From assembly GCA_903813345.2 (NCBI GenBank), contig CAIIXF020000001.1:56716270-56780269 (forward strand): a stretch of DNA of 64,000 nt, given 5' to 3'. A program made the position numbers and the translations under genes. Source of the DNA: Owenia fusiformis. Taxonomy: Eukaryota; Annelida; Polychaeta; Sabellida; Oweniidae. Of this stretch, positions 21,607 through 32,403 are shown in pieces. How positions within the stretch are numbered: position 1 is the stretch's first letter; every line of letters starts with the position of its first letter. The notes under the pieces were generated by a model. It was not told the DNA's origin. It saw only the letters and a program-made list of their open reading frames with translations, and made no database searches.

Positions 21607-24519
21607 ATGGCGTTTCAACTTAAAAAACTGCTGAACCGTTTTCATCAATTGAGCCACGTCTTCCTCATCTTGATAATGCTCTGTGAAGAAACTAGAGGAA
21701 GCATCCACGGAAAACTACGTCTGCGTGGAGAGTTTATCAAGGGACTATCTCCGGATCGTAAAGAAAATGTTCCCAATGGTGATGTTGATCCTCAGATGAG
21801 GCGAATCTTTAAAAGGAATGTCGGAGAAACAACGCCAACGACTTGTGAAGTGTATGCAAGTAACCCTTATATAACAAATGAGATAGCGGAACTCGTCCTG
21901 GATAATCAATTGATACACTATAATTTAATATTTCCAGACTATAAAGATAATCCGTTATTAGAAAACATGAGGAAAAATTTCCAGAGCAACAGTATGAGCA
22001 GAGCAAATGGTAAACATGGAATGACTTTGTTAAACTTAGATTTCAACTACCCTGTTTTGTCATTGACTCTTTTGACGATTGGTGTTATTCAGAAACGCGT
22101 TGAACTACAGGACAGGCCAATTCATTGTCTCTGGGAGCTAACAGAGGCAGAAAAGATCGACCTTATGATAGAACTGCTCCTGCGGGATTTTAGCTCTAAC
22201 GCCACAGATACTACACTGCACGAAATGGATTATATATGCCACGAGGTGATCCGGAATAATAAACAGGGGGCGTATTTTACATATCGCTGCTGCAAACAAG
22301 ATATTGTGAGTGGAGAGATACATTGTATAGACGACCTTCATCTCGACGATGTGTGGTTATACGTCATCTATGTCATGTTGATAACACTTAAAATCATAGT
22401 ACTACTGTTCGGACCTCTCGTCGTCCCTGCTTATGTACAAAGCTTATCACTTGAACAAGTCCCATATGTTGTCAAACTAAAAGAACCGCTCCCTAAGACA
22501 ATGTACATCCTAACGGGACAAGAGCCCAATCTTAAGTGTGAAAATCGATTATTCTATGAAGATTTAAAACAATTTCCGAAATTCCAAACTGTTATTCAAG
22601 ATATGCCTACCGATGAAATAATTGACGTGAAGTTTACAGAGTATCACATTGATGTTGATCATAAGAACCTATTGATCGAATCTAAAGTACCAGTGGGCGT
22701 ATTTCAATCCCTATATCGCTCCTGTTGTTTGTGTAAGATCCAACAAGTTTCGCCCTTCGATGAGTGCTGTACTCGAAGCGTTTGCGGCTGTTTGGAAGCT
22801 CAGTGTCCTATGTTTCCCAAATGGATCAACATTTTTAAGTTATTGGGGCGATTTTGCATCGTTCTACTAGTCCCATTCCCATTTTACATGAGAATAGTGC
22901 TGTATTATTTTACAGAAAAGGATGAAATCGTAGAACGTATGACTGCCCTGACTCAACTAGGTTTGAAACCACGTTATGAGTTCAATCTGATGGAATACCT
23001 CTCCCCGACTCATCCGATGCTGCTTATAATCTACATATTCTATTTGATAACAGCCAGCGCATTCGTTATGTTCGCCTCAAGAAAGGAAGAGCAGACGAAC
23101 ACACTTAAGAGCATCATAACTGCATCACTGTACGACATGGAAAATGTGTCATATCTAGAAGCATTGGCCTTTCTGGTACGTACACTAATATGGCCCTTCA
23201 GGACATTTGGAATATTTGGCTGCTTCATTGGGATTGTTTTCTGGCCTCTGACATTACCATTGGTGTTTATTGTGATAGCATTTTACTGTTTACCCATTGT
23301 TTACCTAACCTACAGAATGCTTGTACACATGAAAAACTATATATTTAGGTCAAACAAGCCACCAAAGAGGCGAAAGATTGTAGACCATATTCAAAGAGTT
23401 CGAGAAACCACGTTTATTGATACCATTAGTCAAGCTACGGAAACTAAGATTACATTGAGCGAATCAGATTCATGTTTCATGAAAGTAGTGGATATCATTG
23501 GAGGTGTACTTGTCATAGGTTGTGTATATGCCCTGACTATAATGTTGGCTGAGTGCATGGGAATGATCGTAGAGATGGCGGTCTACACTTTGATGGGCAT
23601 AATAGTCAATGCTAGTTCTGTCCTCAAATACATGATGTTGATCATTCTTGTTCTAATCTACGCCCAGTCCTGCTTCCAAAACGTTTACAAGAAATACCTA
23701 AGCTTGAACAAAGCTCTGTTCGCAGACATCAAGGGTCGATTGAAAGAACTACAGGAGGTGGCCAATTTGCCCTCTCATCTCCAGGAAAATAGAGCGTTTA
23801 AGGGGCAAGAACTCAGTGAGCAAGGAGAGCATGAGTTACCAGACGATATTGCGAAGCGACAAATTCCAACTTGGATCATCAATGATTTGATACTTTTTCT
23901 AGACTCTGAAGATATGCCTCGGGTTCCTATCAAGTTATTTCAAGAAGTGTGCATGATCCGACTTGCCGGAAGTCCTGGCCCAGTCTATGCTAGTTTACTA
24001 GTCGCTGCTTGTAAGCTGCTTAGTATCATTATCTTCCTTCTCTTTGTGTTCGTTGTCATAATGACATTTGGGAGCATATACAGAATCTCGTCCACCAATC
24101 AAACACTCGCAACATTGGCTGGGGGCATGGTTCCTTTCTTATTTAAGCATAAAATCATATCTTCTGAAGCGCCTTGTGAACTTAACTCTGTAAGCTTCAA
24201 AAACAAAGTCAATGAGGTGATCGACAATTTCAAACAAATCTGGCCAATGAATGATTTCACGTTCGAATTGTTCAGTGATGAAGAGGAACCATCCGAAGAA
24301 GATGATAAAACAGATGCACCTAAAGAGAATGGTAAAGTCAATGGCAAGGATGATAAAAATGGAAAGGATAAGAAAGAGAAAGAACTTAAAAGACCAATAA
24401 GAAAAGATAATCATGTAAACATATTAATCGATCTGCGGACAACGTCTTTTGGTAGAAGAACAATAAGACAACCTCAAAACTCAAATGATGGAGACCTCGC
24501 CTCAATTATATACACATAA
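21607..24519 (+). CDS. Intronless multi-pass membrane protein, family unknown (paralogue A)
   Basis: 970 codons in one exon; the start is the ATG at 21607 (A at -3, G at +4), because the open frame before it begins only with GTG. Residues ~12-28 form a signal peptide or first membrane segment. A ~220-residue, Cys-containing ectodomain with an NAT sequon follows. Hydrophobic segments lie near 249-275, 405-434, 469-490, 515-570 (probably two), 626-687 (two) and 796-825. A Cys cluster (SCCLCKI, ECC, SVCGC; 372-400) sits between the first two internal segments. The last ~80 residues are an acidic/Lys-rich tail. Clearly homologous to 27504-30578, with blocks such as HIDVDHKNLLIESKVPVG and STNQTLATLAGGM. 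Function not recognised. AATAAA at 24872. Confidence 0.9.
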   Translation: MAFQLKKLLNRFHQLSHVFLILIMLCEETRGSIHGKLRLRGEFIKGLSPDRKENVPNGDVDPQMRRIFKRNVGETTPTTCEVYASNPYITNEIAELVLDNQLIHYNLIFPDYKDNPLLENMRKNFQSNSMSRANGKHGMTLLNLDFNYPVLSLTLLTIGVIQKRVELQDRPIHCLWELTEAEKIDLMIELLLRDFSSNATDTTLHEMDYICHEVIRNNKQGAYFTYRCCKQDIVSGEIHCIDDLHLDDVWLYVIYVMLITLKIIVLLFGPLVVPAYVQSLSLEQVPYVVKLKEPLPKTMYILTGQEPNLKCENRLFYEDLKQFPKFQTVIQDMPTDEIIDVKFTEYHIDVDHKNLLIESKVPVGVFQSLYRSCCLCKIQQVSPFDECCTRSVCGCLEAQCPMFPKWINIFKLLGRFCIVLLVPFPFYMRIVLYYFTEKDEIVERMTALTQLGLKPRYEFNLMEYLSPTHPMLLIIYIFYLITASAFVMFASRKEEQTNTLKSIITASLYDMENVSYLEALAFLVRTLIWPFRTFGIFGCFIGIVFWPLTLPLVFIVIAFYCLPIVYLTYRMLVHMKNYIFRSNKPPKRRKIVDHIQRVRETTFIDTISQATETKITLSESDSCFMKVVDIIGGVLVIGCVYALTIMLAECMGMIVEMAVYTLMGIIVNASSVLKYMMLIILVLIYAQSCFQNVYKKYLSLNKALFADIKGRLKELQEVANLPSHLQENRAFKGQELSEQGEHELPDDIAKRQIPTWIINDLILFLDSEDMPRVPIKLFQEVCMIRLAGSPGPVYASLLVAACKLLSIIIFLLFVFVVIMTFGSIYRISSTNQTLATLAGGMVPFLFKHKIISSEAPCELNSVSFKNKVNEVIDNFKQIWPMNDFTFELFSDEEEPSEEDDKTDAPKENGKVNGKDDKNGKDKKEKELKRPIRKDNHVNILIDLRTTSFGRRTIRQPQNSNDGDLASIIYT

Positions 24520-25762
24520 TGAGAAAATGCTCAAAAACATTATAAATTTATAAATGCTCAATAGGTTCATGGATTGTGTATTTTGCAATGCATCAATTTC
24601 AATTTCATATTTACGAAAGGTGATATTATGAGTGCATTCAATTTTTGAAGCACTTGTAGAAGTATTGTGATAACCTTATTCGACCCCGTCGACAGTAACA
24701 ACTATATCATTCAACTCTAAGTTGTAATACATGTATCTATGTGATATAAAATTATTATTGAATGGCGCATGCTTTTAATAGAATTCACTGTGATATGAAG
24801 TTGTCGACAGATGTGTGGCAACATTCCAAACTATAATTTACTATTTTGTAAAGTTTGCTACTATTTCGCTGAATAAATAAAAACTTATATTTACACTTAG
24901 GCTCACTTGATACGAGTACCATGTAATTATTCCGATCCCTTTGAGTGTGGTCAGTGTTGTCAGACTCACGAATGAATTTGTAGATACACCTCCTTTACCA
25001 CACCATGCACAGAATTTTACCAATGGATATGCTAGAAATTGTCAATGTACAATATTTTGTAAATATTAATTCGACCTATTGTCCGAGAGTTGTTTGGACT
25101 AATGTTTACGATCCTGAAAACATGACAGCCATATACATTTAATTAGGAAGGAGATAGAGTACTTAAATTCCATTTCAATGTTTTATTTCGTCAATAAAAC
25201 CTAAAAAGTAAGGAATCAAAGACCATAGTGGTGAAATATATGTTATATGCAATACACGAATGACATTTGCTTAACGTATGGAGCTCTCACACTAACACCG
25301 TGTGGGCTCCCCGTTCGCCATCGTGAGAATACTTTGTTGCAGACGCATGCTGGATACACGGTGGGCAAAAATAGTTTTACAGCACGATATTCCCCATCAC
25401 ACCAAATAAAAAAATTATAAATTAATTAGTATCTGCCACTATTCCATTCATATTTGAATGGTTTGTTCAAAAAATACTAGATTAAACCGGTAGCTGACAG
25501 CACATTTAACTAATTAATCTGAAATATCCAATTGTAATTTGTGGACAATATGAATATTTTTTCTATATATTACAGCAGTGTGGTCTCCTAATTCCTTACC
25601 CTCTAGGTATTATTGACAAAATGCATCATTAAAATGGACGGTAGGAAAAAAATAAAGTCCAAAATTAACAATGACGTAAACCGACTACCAACTCAATGTT
25701 GAATAAGGTAAGAATATAAGAATATAATTTGAATTAAATATATACTTTTCTCTATGTTGTTT
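24520..25762. other. 3' region of paralogue A and spacer
   Basis: AATAAATAAA at 24872-24880 is the best poly(A) signal for the upstream gene, giving a 3' UTR of ~0.37 kb. The remainder is AT-rich spacer between the two convergent genes with no recognised feature. Confidence 0.5.
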
Positions 25763-26279
25763 TAGAAAACACATCAGACACTTCTTTTGTTCTTGGTGTC
25801 ATATATTCGGAATGAAATGAAACATCTATCCGAACCTCATTGGAACGAAATGACATAAACACAACGTGTTTAAGGTCTCTCAATATTAAAATTGTACAAA
25901 GGAAAGTTTGGTTGATTTAAAAAAGTAACTTGTTAATGAAATAATCTTAATTTTTATCCATTTGTTTGTTTGTTTTTTAATTTTTTGAATACTTTTTGTT
26001 AAATCAACCAAAATTCCCTTTGTATAACTATAACTATTTTGTTCCAACAATTCGGAAAGATATTTCATTTAATGCTCAAGAATTGGTAAAAAGGAACAAA
26101 AAACAATTTTGCACTAAAAACAAAAGCAGTTCAATAAAATACATATATAAATAATTTTTGCATTCAATTGTTGTCAATCAGTCAAAATTACATAAAGGAC
26201 CGTGTTTTTACAGAATGTTTTCAATAATTGGTTAATGAGAAAAACATTGTTGAATTCAGTTCACCATATCGATACCAAT
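25763..26279. repeat. Foldback element relative, copy B
   Basis: Shares inverted blocks with 2807-4785 and 42159-42640: CACATCAGACACTTCTTTTG, GAGGTTCGG/CCGAACCTC-type words, TTAACAAGT.., and the end CCATATCGATACC. Here the arm is not interrupted by the CAGGGTG element, so it helps define the empty site. The left terminus was not identified. Confidence 0.6.
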
Positions 26280-26699
26280 CCTTTTATACTAGTAAATAAA
26301 TGTTTCTATCAACCTCGTGCATATCTTTAATTATCTCTAAAAAAACTAAATTGTATGATAGTCATATTGAAATGTTTGTTCAGTATGCATTTTGAATGTC
26401 TTGTAATTAATTTTGTGAGGATTGAACCAAGTGTTTGGTTTGAAACACAATAAAATCTTCAATCTTGAAATCTATTATGGCATCGTTGTCTGTCTTTCTT
26501 CAATGTGACATACTATTACGCCATCTATTAAAATGAAGAATATATTTATGGTAAGTATACCAATATATCGTTATGCTTGTGAAAACATCTATATGTAGAG
26601 TCAATTCAAGAATAGTGTTAAATTTACATCTTCATTCGAGAAAGCAAAACGTTCAAAACCACAGGGTGGGTGATAAAACAAATACACAAGGTTAATATA

Positions 26700-27010
26700 A
26701 GTTATTCAATGATTTGAAGTGCAATACTGGATATATTCTGCTCGAGAAATTCCATATTGGAACGAGGCGTAGTCAAGTGCCAATACAGAATATCGAGACA
26801 GAATATATCCTGTATTACACTTCAAACCATTCAATAACGTTTTTATCGTGTGATCCTCTGTATTGCTACTGGGATTGTCCCCTTCGTACCAATATTTTCT
26901 GTATTGCGACGGAGATGATCAACGGGAACAATCTCAGTAGCAATACAGATTGGTACAGCACGAGAACTGACCAATCAGAGAGCTTCATTTTACAGATCAT
27001 ACGATAAAGA
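26700..27010. repeat. Two adjacent inverted repeats
   Basis: First hairpin: AATGATTTGAAGTGCAATAC with GGATATATTCTG pairs with CAGAATATATCC and GTATTACACTTCAAACCATT (about 26708-26830). Second: TCTGTATTGCTACTGGGATTG pairs with CAATCTCAGTAGCAATACAG (about 26857-26945). A third short palindrome, ATACGATAAAG..GTATCGTAT, follows at ~26998. Probably a degraded foldback element. Confidence 0.55.
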
Positions 27011-27127
27011 TGAGTATCGTATGATGTATGTTAAATCACGTCAATGTATATCATTTTAAAGATAAATCATGCATTTGCTAACAATATGACACCATTCGAT
27101 TGAAAAACTAGAGGTTAACATTTACAC

Positions 27128-27319
27128 CAGGGGTGTCATGAGCGACCAAAAATAGTCAATGCGAATTTCCAAATTGTGGAAAATGGAGGGAAACTTGTAT
27201 TTTGGCATCTTCAAAAGAGGTAAAATACAAGTTTAGTGCAAAATTCACCTTCAAAATTTGAAGTGTATTACTCTTAGATAAAATATATAATACATGACAT
27301 TTGGTTTTGGCCCACCCTG
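27128..27319. mobile_element. Possible 192-bp CAGGG-ended MITE
   Basis: Right end complement reads CAGGGTGGGCCAAAAC with TA after it; left end reads CAGGGGTGTCATGAGCGACC. The match is imperfect and no left TA is present, so this is a weak call. It lies downstream of the 3' end of paralogue B. Confidence 0.35.
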
Positions 27320-27503
27320 TATAAGCATATACATTTGTTTGACACAAGTATTCTTCGATGTAATTGTTAAACAATTCTATTCATAAATATATACTCAAAG
27401 TTCGAATAGAGCTGTGTATGAAATAACATGAATGGTGTCTGTTAAACTTAATTTTGTATCTTATAGATATCAAATGAACATAATATGCAGACTTTATTTT
27501 AGT

Positions 27504-30500
27504 TCAATTAACTGAACTATTCAAAGCATGTAAAATTGGTTTCATCTCATGGTTTTTGTGGGTGTCGTTTTTCATGTTTCTCCAAAATTTCCGTTCCTTT
27601 CCACTAATGTCGATCACGATAACAACATTGTCATTTTGCGTATGATCTTCCTTAAGTTCAATAATTTTTGTTTTACCACTATCATCGATCAATCTGTCAT
27701 TAGCTTTATCGAACTCGTCGCATTCATCAGGGGTCACAAGTTGTCTCATGCCATCTGCCGTATGATCTTCCAAATCTTTAATTACATCTGTTTTATAATG
27801 AAAATTGATCACTAAATTGTCACCCTTGTCAGAGTCGTCCGGTTCGCTTTCAGGGGACTCAAGTTTGATGCCATTTGCCGTACAATCTTCCACATTTTCA
27901 CTAATTTCTGTTTTACCTTCATCCTCCTCAATAATCTTGAATTTAAAATCATTCATAGGCCAAGTTTGATAAAAGTTATCGATGATTTCATTCACTTTAT
28001 TGTTGAAGCTGACAGTGTTGAGTTCACAGTGATCGTCTGCTGATATGAGTTTATGCTTGAACAGGAAGGGTATCATGCCACCCGCCAGTGTGGCTAGGGT
28101 CTGGTTCGTCGATGAAACTCTGTAGATGCTGCCAAAAGTCATTATGACGACGAACACGAAGAGAAGGAAAACTATAATACTGAGAAGTTTCCATGAGGCT
28201 GATAATAGACTCTTATGTACGGGTCCAGGACTCCCTGCCAGTCGGATGTCACACACATCCTGGAAAAGCTTAATGGGTATGCGCGGCATGTCTTCAGAGT
28301 CTAGAAACAGAATTAGATCATTGATGATCCAGTGGGGGTGTGTTTCCGTTTCGTCAATTCTATCTGGTTTTTCATGCTTGCCCTGTTCACTTAACTCTTG
28401 TCCTTTAAATCCAATATTCTCTTGAAGATGGGATGGCAAATTTGTAACCTCATCGAGATCACGCATGCGCTTCTTAATATCGTAAAATAGTGCCTTGTTC
28501 AACTTAAGATATTTCTTATACACATTTGCAAAACAAGACTGAGCGTACATTACAACCATTACAAACATCATAATGTATCTGAGGACAGAGCTAGCATTGA
28601 CGATGATACCCATTAAGGTATAAACCGATACCTCCACTATCATACCAATACATTCTGCGAACATAATTGTTATTGCATATATAGAACCAATAAGTAATAT
28701 CCCTCCTCCAACATCCAACAGTTTCTTGAAACACGTGTCCGCCTCTCCCAATGTCGATTTGATTTCCGAACTGAATTGGCTTATGTTAGCAATGGTCGTC
28801 TCTCTTCTAAACTTTTCAACTCGTCGAACAAACCAATGTTTATCGGAGCTTGGATGGAAAATACAGTTCTTGATATGCACAAGGGTGCGATACGTCAGGT
28901 AGACGATAGGAGTGCAGTAGAAAGCGATTGTGATAATGACAAAGGGTAAAGCCAATGGCCAGAACAACAAAGCAACACAGCATCCAAATATTCCGTATTT
29001 ATTAAATGGCCAGATGACTGCTCTTACCAAAAAACCTAGTGCCTCCAAATAACAAACGTTTTTCATGTCTCGGAGGGAAGTTGTTATAATGTTCTTTAAT
29101 GTGTTAGTCCCTTCAGATTTCTTGGAGCTGAAGACTACAAATACAAAAGCGGCAATTAAGTAAAAGCCATAGATAACGAATAACATAGGATGAGTCGGGG
29201 TCAAATACTCCATCAAGTTAAACTCATATCTGGGATGCAGACCCAACCGCTCTAATGTCCTTGTTCTTGATTTCAACTCAATTTCCTCCGTAAAATAATA
29301 CATCACGATTCTGATGTAAAAGGGAAAGGGCACAAGGATGACGATGCAGAAACGCCCCAGAAGTTTGCAAACATCGATCCAGAGTGGTGAACGTGGACCT
29401 TGCTCGTTTGAGCAGCCTAATATGCTTTCGCTGCAACAGTCTTTGAAAGGTTGTACATTTTGGATTTTGCACAAGCAGAGGGAACGATATATGGATTTGA
29501 ATAATCCAACTGGTACCTTTGACTCGATTAATAGATTCTTATGATCGACATCGATATGATATTCATAAATGTTTACATCTAGTGGAACATCTAACATGTC
29601 CAAAGGAATCTTCTCTATCGACTCGTGACACATCTGAAAAGTATTGAGATCGTTCACTTGAAACTTGTACATGTTTTTTTCGTTGTGTTTCAAGTTTTGA
29701 GTCGGCTTGGTCTTGACATATATTTTCTTCTTCAATGGTTCTTTCATTTTAACAACATACGGAACCTGGTCGAATGATAAACTTCCAACGAAGCCCGGAA
29801 GGAAAAGTGGTCCGAACAACAGAACGATAATTTTGAGGGCCACCAACATTACGTAGATGACAAACAGCCAGATATCATCAATATGTATGTCTTCAATACA
29901 AATAACGTCTGATGTCAGCGCATCCTGATTACAACATCGATATGTGAAATATGCTCCATGCTGGCTGTTCCGTATGACCTTGTGGCATATCTTGTCCCTT
30001 TCCCCCAGCGTTGTACTGGTCGCATTTGTGTTAAAGTCTCTGAGCAGGAGTGCCATTATTGTATCAATTTTATCTTCCTCTATTAAGCCAGCAAGACAAT
30101 GCATTGGTTTGTCGGCAATTTCAACGTGTTTCTCGATAACACCAATTGTGAGAAGGGTTAACGATAATACTGGAAAATTGAAGTCCAGGTTTAGCAATGT
30201 GATACCATGCTTTCCGTTTGCTCTGTTCATTCTGTTACTTTGAAAGTTGAACGTCATGTTATCCAATAGAGGGTTGGTATGTTTCGTTCGTTCATATTGC
30301 GGAAACTTAAGGTTGTATAGTATCAACTGGTTTTGCATTATCAAGTCCGTCACTTCAGTATAAAGATGCGGATTTATCGAATAGACCTCACAGCTGTTCG
30401 TTTTGCTGTACCCACGGGTCACGGTGTTTGATATGTCCCCGTCAATGTCCGGATTTGGTTCATTTGGCAAATTTTGTTTCTCGATCAAATGTCCAAGCGT

Positions 30501-30578
30501 CAAGCTGCCTATGAACAACACAATTAATACAAAACAGCCCATGAATCTGTGCCCTGAAAACATGCGGTTGAAATCCAT
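27504..30578 (-). CDS. Intronless multi-pass membrane protein, family unknown (paralogue B)
   Basis: 1024 codons in one exon, convergent with paralogue A about 3 kb away. The start ATG has A at -3 and G at +4. The N-terminus contains CFVLIVLFIGSLTLGH, a signal peptide or membrane segment. The same order of ectodomain, Cys cluster (SLCLCKI, DCC) and about nine hydrophobic segments is seen as in A, with long identical blocks (TLLNLDFN.PVLSLTLLTIG, NASSVL, WIINDLILFLDSEDMPR). The C-terminal tail differs: three imperfect ~35-40-residue acidic repeats, each with a K.D/E..EDxT core, extend it. AATAAA lies 6 bp beyond the stop. The family is not one I can name; intronless form suggests retroposition or expansion from an intronless ancestor. 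Confidence 0.9.
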   Translation of the reverse strand: MDFNRMFSGHRFMGCFVLIVLFIGSLTLGHLIEKQNLPNEPNPDIDGDISNTVTRGYSKTNSCEVYSINPHLYTEVTDLIMQNQLILYNLKFPQYERTKHTNPLLDNMTFNFQSNRMNRANGKHGITLLNLDFNFPVLSLTLLTIGVIEKHVEIADKPMHCLAGLIEEDKIDTIMALLLRDFNTNATSTTLGERDKICHKVIRNSQHGAYFTYRCCNQDALTSDVICIEDIHIDDIWLFVIYVMLVALKIIVLLFGPLFLPGFVGSLSFDQVPYVVKMKEPLKKKIYVKTKPTQNLKHNEKNMYKFQVNDLNTFQMCHESIEKIPLDMLDVPLDVNIYEYHIDVDHKNLLIESKVPVGLFKSIYRSLCLCKIQNVQPFKDCCSESILGCSNEQGPRSPLWIDVCKLLGRFCIVILVPFPFYIRIVMYYFTEEIELKSRTRTLERLGLHPRYEFNLMEYLTPTHPMLFVIYGFYLIAAFVFVVFSSKKSEGTNTLKNIITTSLRDMKNVCYLEALGFLVRAVIWPFNKYGIFGCCVALLFWPLALPFVIITIAFYCTPIVYLTYRTLVHIKNCIFHPSSDKHWFVRRVEKFRRETTIANISQFSSEIKSTLGEADTCFKKLLDVGGGILLIGSIYAITIMFAECIGMIVEVSVYTLMGIIVNASSVLRYIMMFVMVVMYAQSCFANVYKKYLKLNKALFYDIKKRMRDLDEVTNLPSHLQENIGFKGQELSEQGKHEKPDRIDETETHPHWIINDLILFLDSEDMPRIPIKLFQDVCDIRLAGSPGPVHKSLLSASWKLLSIIVFLLFVFVVIMTFGSIYRVSSTNQTLATLAGGMIPFLFKHKLISADDHCELNTVSFNNKVNEIIDNFYQTWPMNDFKFKIIEEDEGKTEISENVEDCTANGIKLESPESEPDDSDKGDNLVINFHYKTDVIKDLEDHTADGMRQLVTPDECDEFDKANDRLIDDSGKTKIIELKEDHTQNDNVVIVIDISGKERKFWRNMKNDTHKNHEMKPILHALNSSVN

Positions 30579-31768
30579 CGTTGGTATTTTTAACTTTTAC
30601 TTTATGTTTAACTTCTGAATACGAGTATATTATATGACTATCTGTGTGAACAGAGATAACACTCACTAAATTATGAGCTAAAATCTAATCGGGCAAATGC
30701 TATTTAGTTCAAAGTGTCTTTCAACACTTGTAGTAATTCATGATTCTTAGGGAACTCAGTCATTGATAACACACCTTTGTTCAAATAAAGGTTAGGTACA
30801 TTTTAAACTTTGGCGTTAACTGTTGTGTCATTTTAACATAACATCGAAACGGTGTTTATTGAATTCGACAATAGTATATTATTAACTACTTTTACAGAGC
30901 GAGCAAAAAAGGTAACTCAAACAAATGTTTAAGCTAGTAAAGATGAGTGTTTTTCACGCCTTTGCAGAGCCTTATTACATATATTACAGCATGTTGCTGT
31001 ATATATTACTCACTTGAAATGATGCCCAGCTTTCATTGCATTTAAATACAAGGCACTGACATCACAAAACGTCACCACCTGCAAATGGCTACAAAAGTGT
31101 AACAATTGTTACAAATGAAAGTCAACCAAATCTCATATCTTAAATCAGAGCTTAACTTTTGAGAACCTGTAGATGATTAAAGACGCCGACCGCCGAAGCC
31201 GAAGACCAATCGCGGAACATCAACCGCCGAAAACCCTCTACAAAAAAGAGACTAACTAACAATTTAACCATATTTTGTACAATATAGGAATCTCTTTATA
31301 GGTTTGAAATCACGCTTTAGCTTCTTTTTTCGTGGGATTTTAAGAGATTGCTTTTTATCAGCATATTTGAATTCTGTGAAATGTTCTACCTGAAAAGTTT
31401 TGATTCATACAGTTATGTTATTGAAATCATTTACCACGACTTTTCAACATTTCTAAAAACTTTTCTGAAAAGTATGGGCCAAATCTTCATTGATGCAATC
31501 TTCTAGAAATGTTAAAATTCACAAAATTCTTTAACTTTAAGACCTTAACTTTAATGGGGAATTCGTTCGACAAACTTTTTCATGATCAATCACAATATGA
31601 ACATTAACAGGGTCATCCTATAGTATGCCATTCGAGTTTCAGACTGTTTCAACCAACCCTTTTGATAAATAATTAATGATTAAGTGACTATTGCAAGTTT
31701 TTAACATCGAAGCCTATGGCCTTTGGCCCAACCAAAACAAATAAAAAATAAATAGTATCGTGGGTACC
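30579..31768. other. Upstream region of paralogue B and spacer
   Basis: Holds the presumed promoter of the minus-strand gene, but no TATA box or leader exon could be fixed. A small GCCGAC/CGCCGAAGCC cluster occurs near 31183-31230. Otherwise AT-rich DNA without genes. Confidence 0.4.
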
Positions 31769-32403
31769 GGGCTCACATGGTGTTGCTCAAAAGTGAATGA
31801 TGGCTAAAATGGCAGAAAATAAAAAAATGGATGTAATTTTTGCCGAGTTTTTATAACAAAATTATTTCATACAACTACTCTTAACAGTGACATGGCTTTT
31901 TACAATGCAGGACACCTGAAATTATTTGTAAAGCTATGGAATAGGCCACAAGTGAATTCTGCGAGACAAAAATGGCGGCCATTTTGAAAATAGGCGAGGT
32001 TTTGAACCAGGAGTCATAGAGGAGTTTTCTACATTGATGTTGAACAAAAATAACTTAAAACGGGAATCCTATCGACAGAGGTTTTAAGGCAAATGGGCCA
32101 AAAGTGAATTTCGCGAGACAAAAATGGCGACCATTTGAAAATAGGCGAGCTTTTGAACCAGGAGTCATAAGAGAGTTTTCTGTATTGATGTTAAAACGGG
32201 AATCCTATCGACACATGTTGTAAAGCAAATAGTCCAAAGGTGAATTTCGAGAGACAAAAATGGCGGTCAAAAATAGTCGAGCTTTTAACCAGGAGTCATA
32301 GATTTTCTATATTGATGTTGAACAAAAATAACTTAAAACGGGAATCCTATTGACAGAGGTTTTAAAACTGGTTGACAGACGGACAGACTCACCATGTGAG
32401 CTA
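31769..32403. repeat. Three-unit ~140-bp tandem repeat between GCTCACATGGTG inverted ends
   Basis: Units at about 31945, 32096 and 32231 share GAGACAAAAATGGCGG, AACCAGGAGTCATA and AAAACGGGAATCCTAT. The block is bordered by GCTCACATGGTG (31770) and its complement CACCATGTGAGC (~32390), just after GACAGACGGACAGACTC. Looks like a non-autonomous repeat element with internal tandem expansion. Confidence 0.7.

Noticed and set aside
28126-30243. Several + strand frames opposite paralogue B
   Set aside because: Complementary-strand shadows of a long coding exon; no independent signal.
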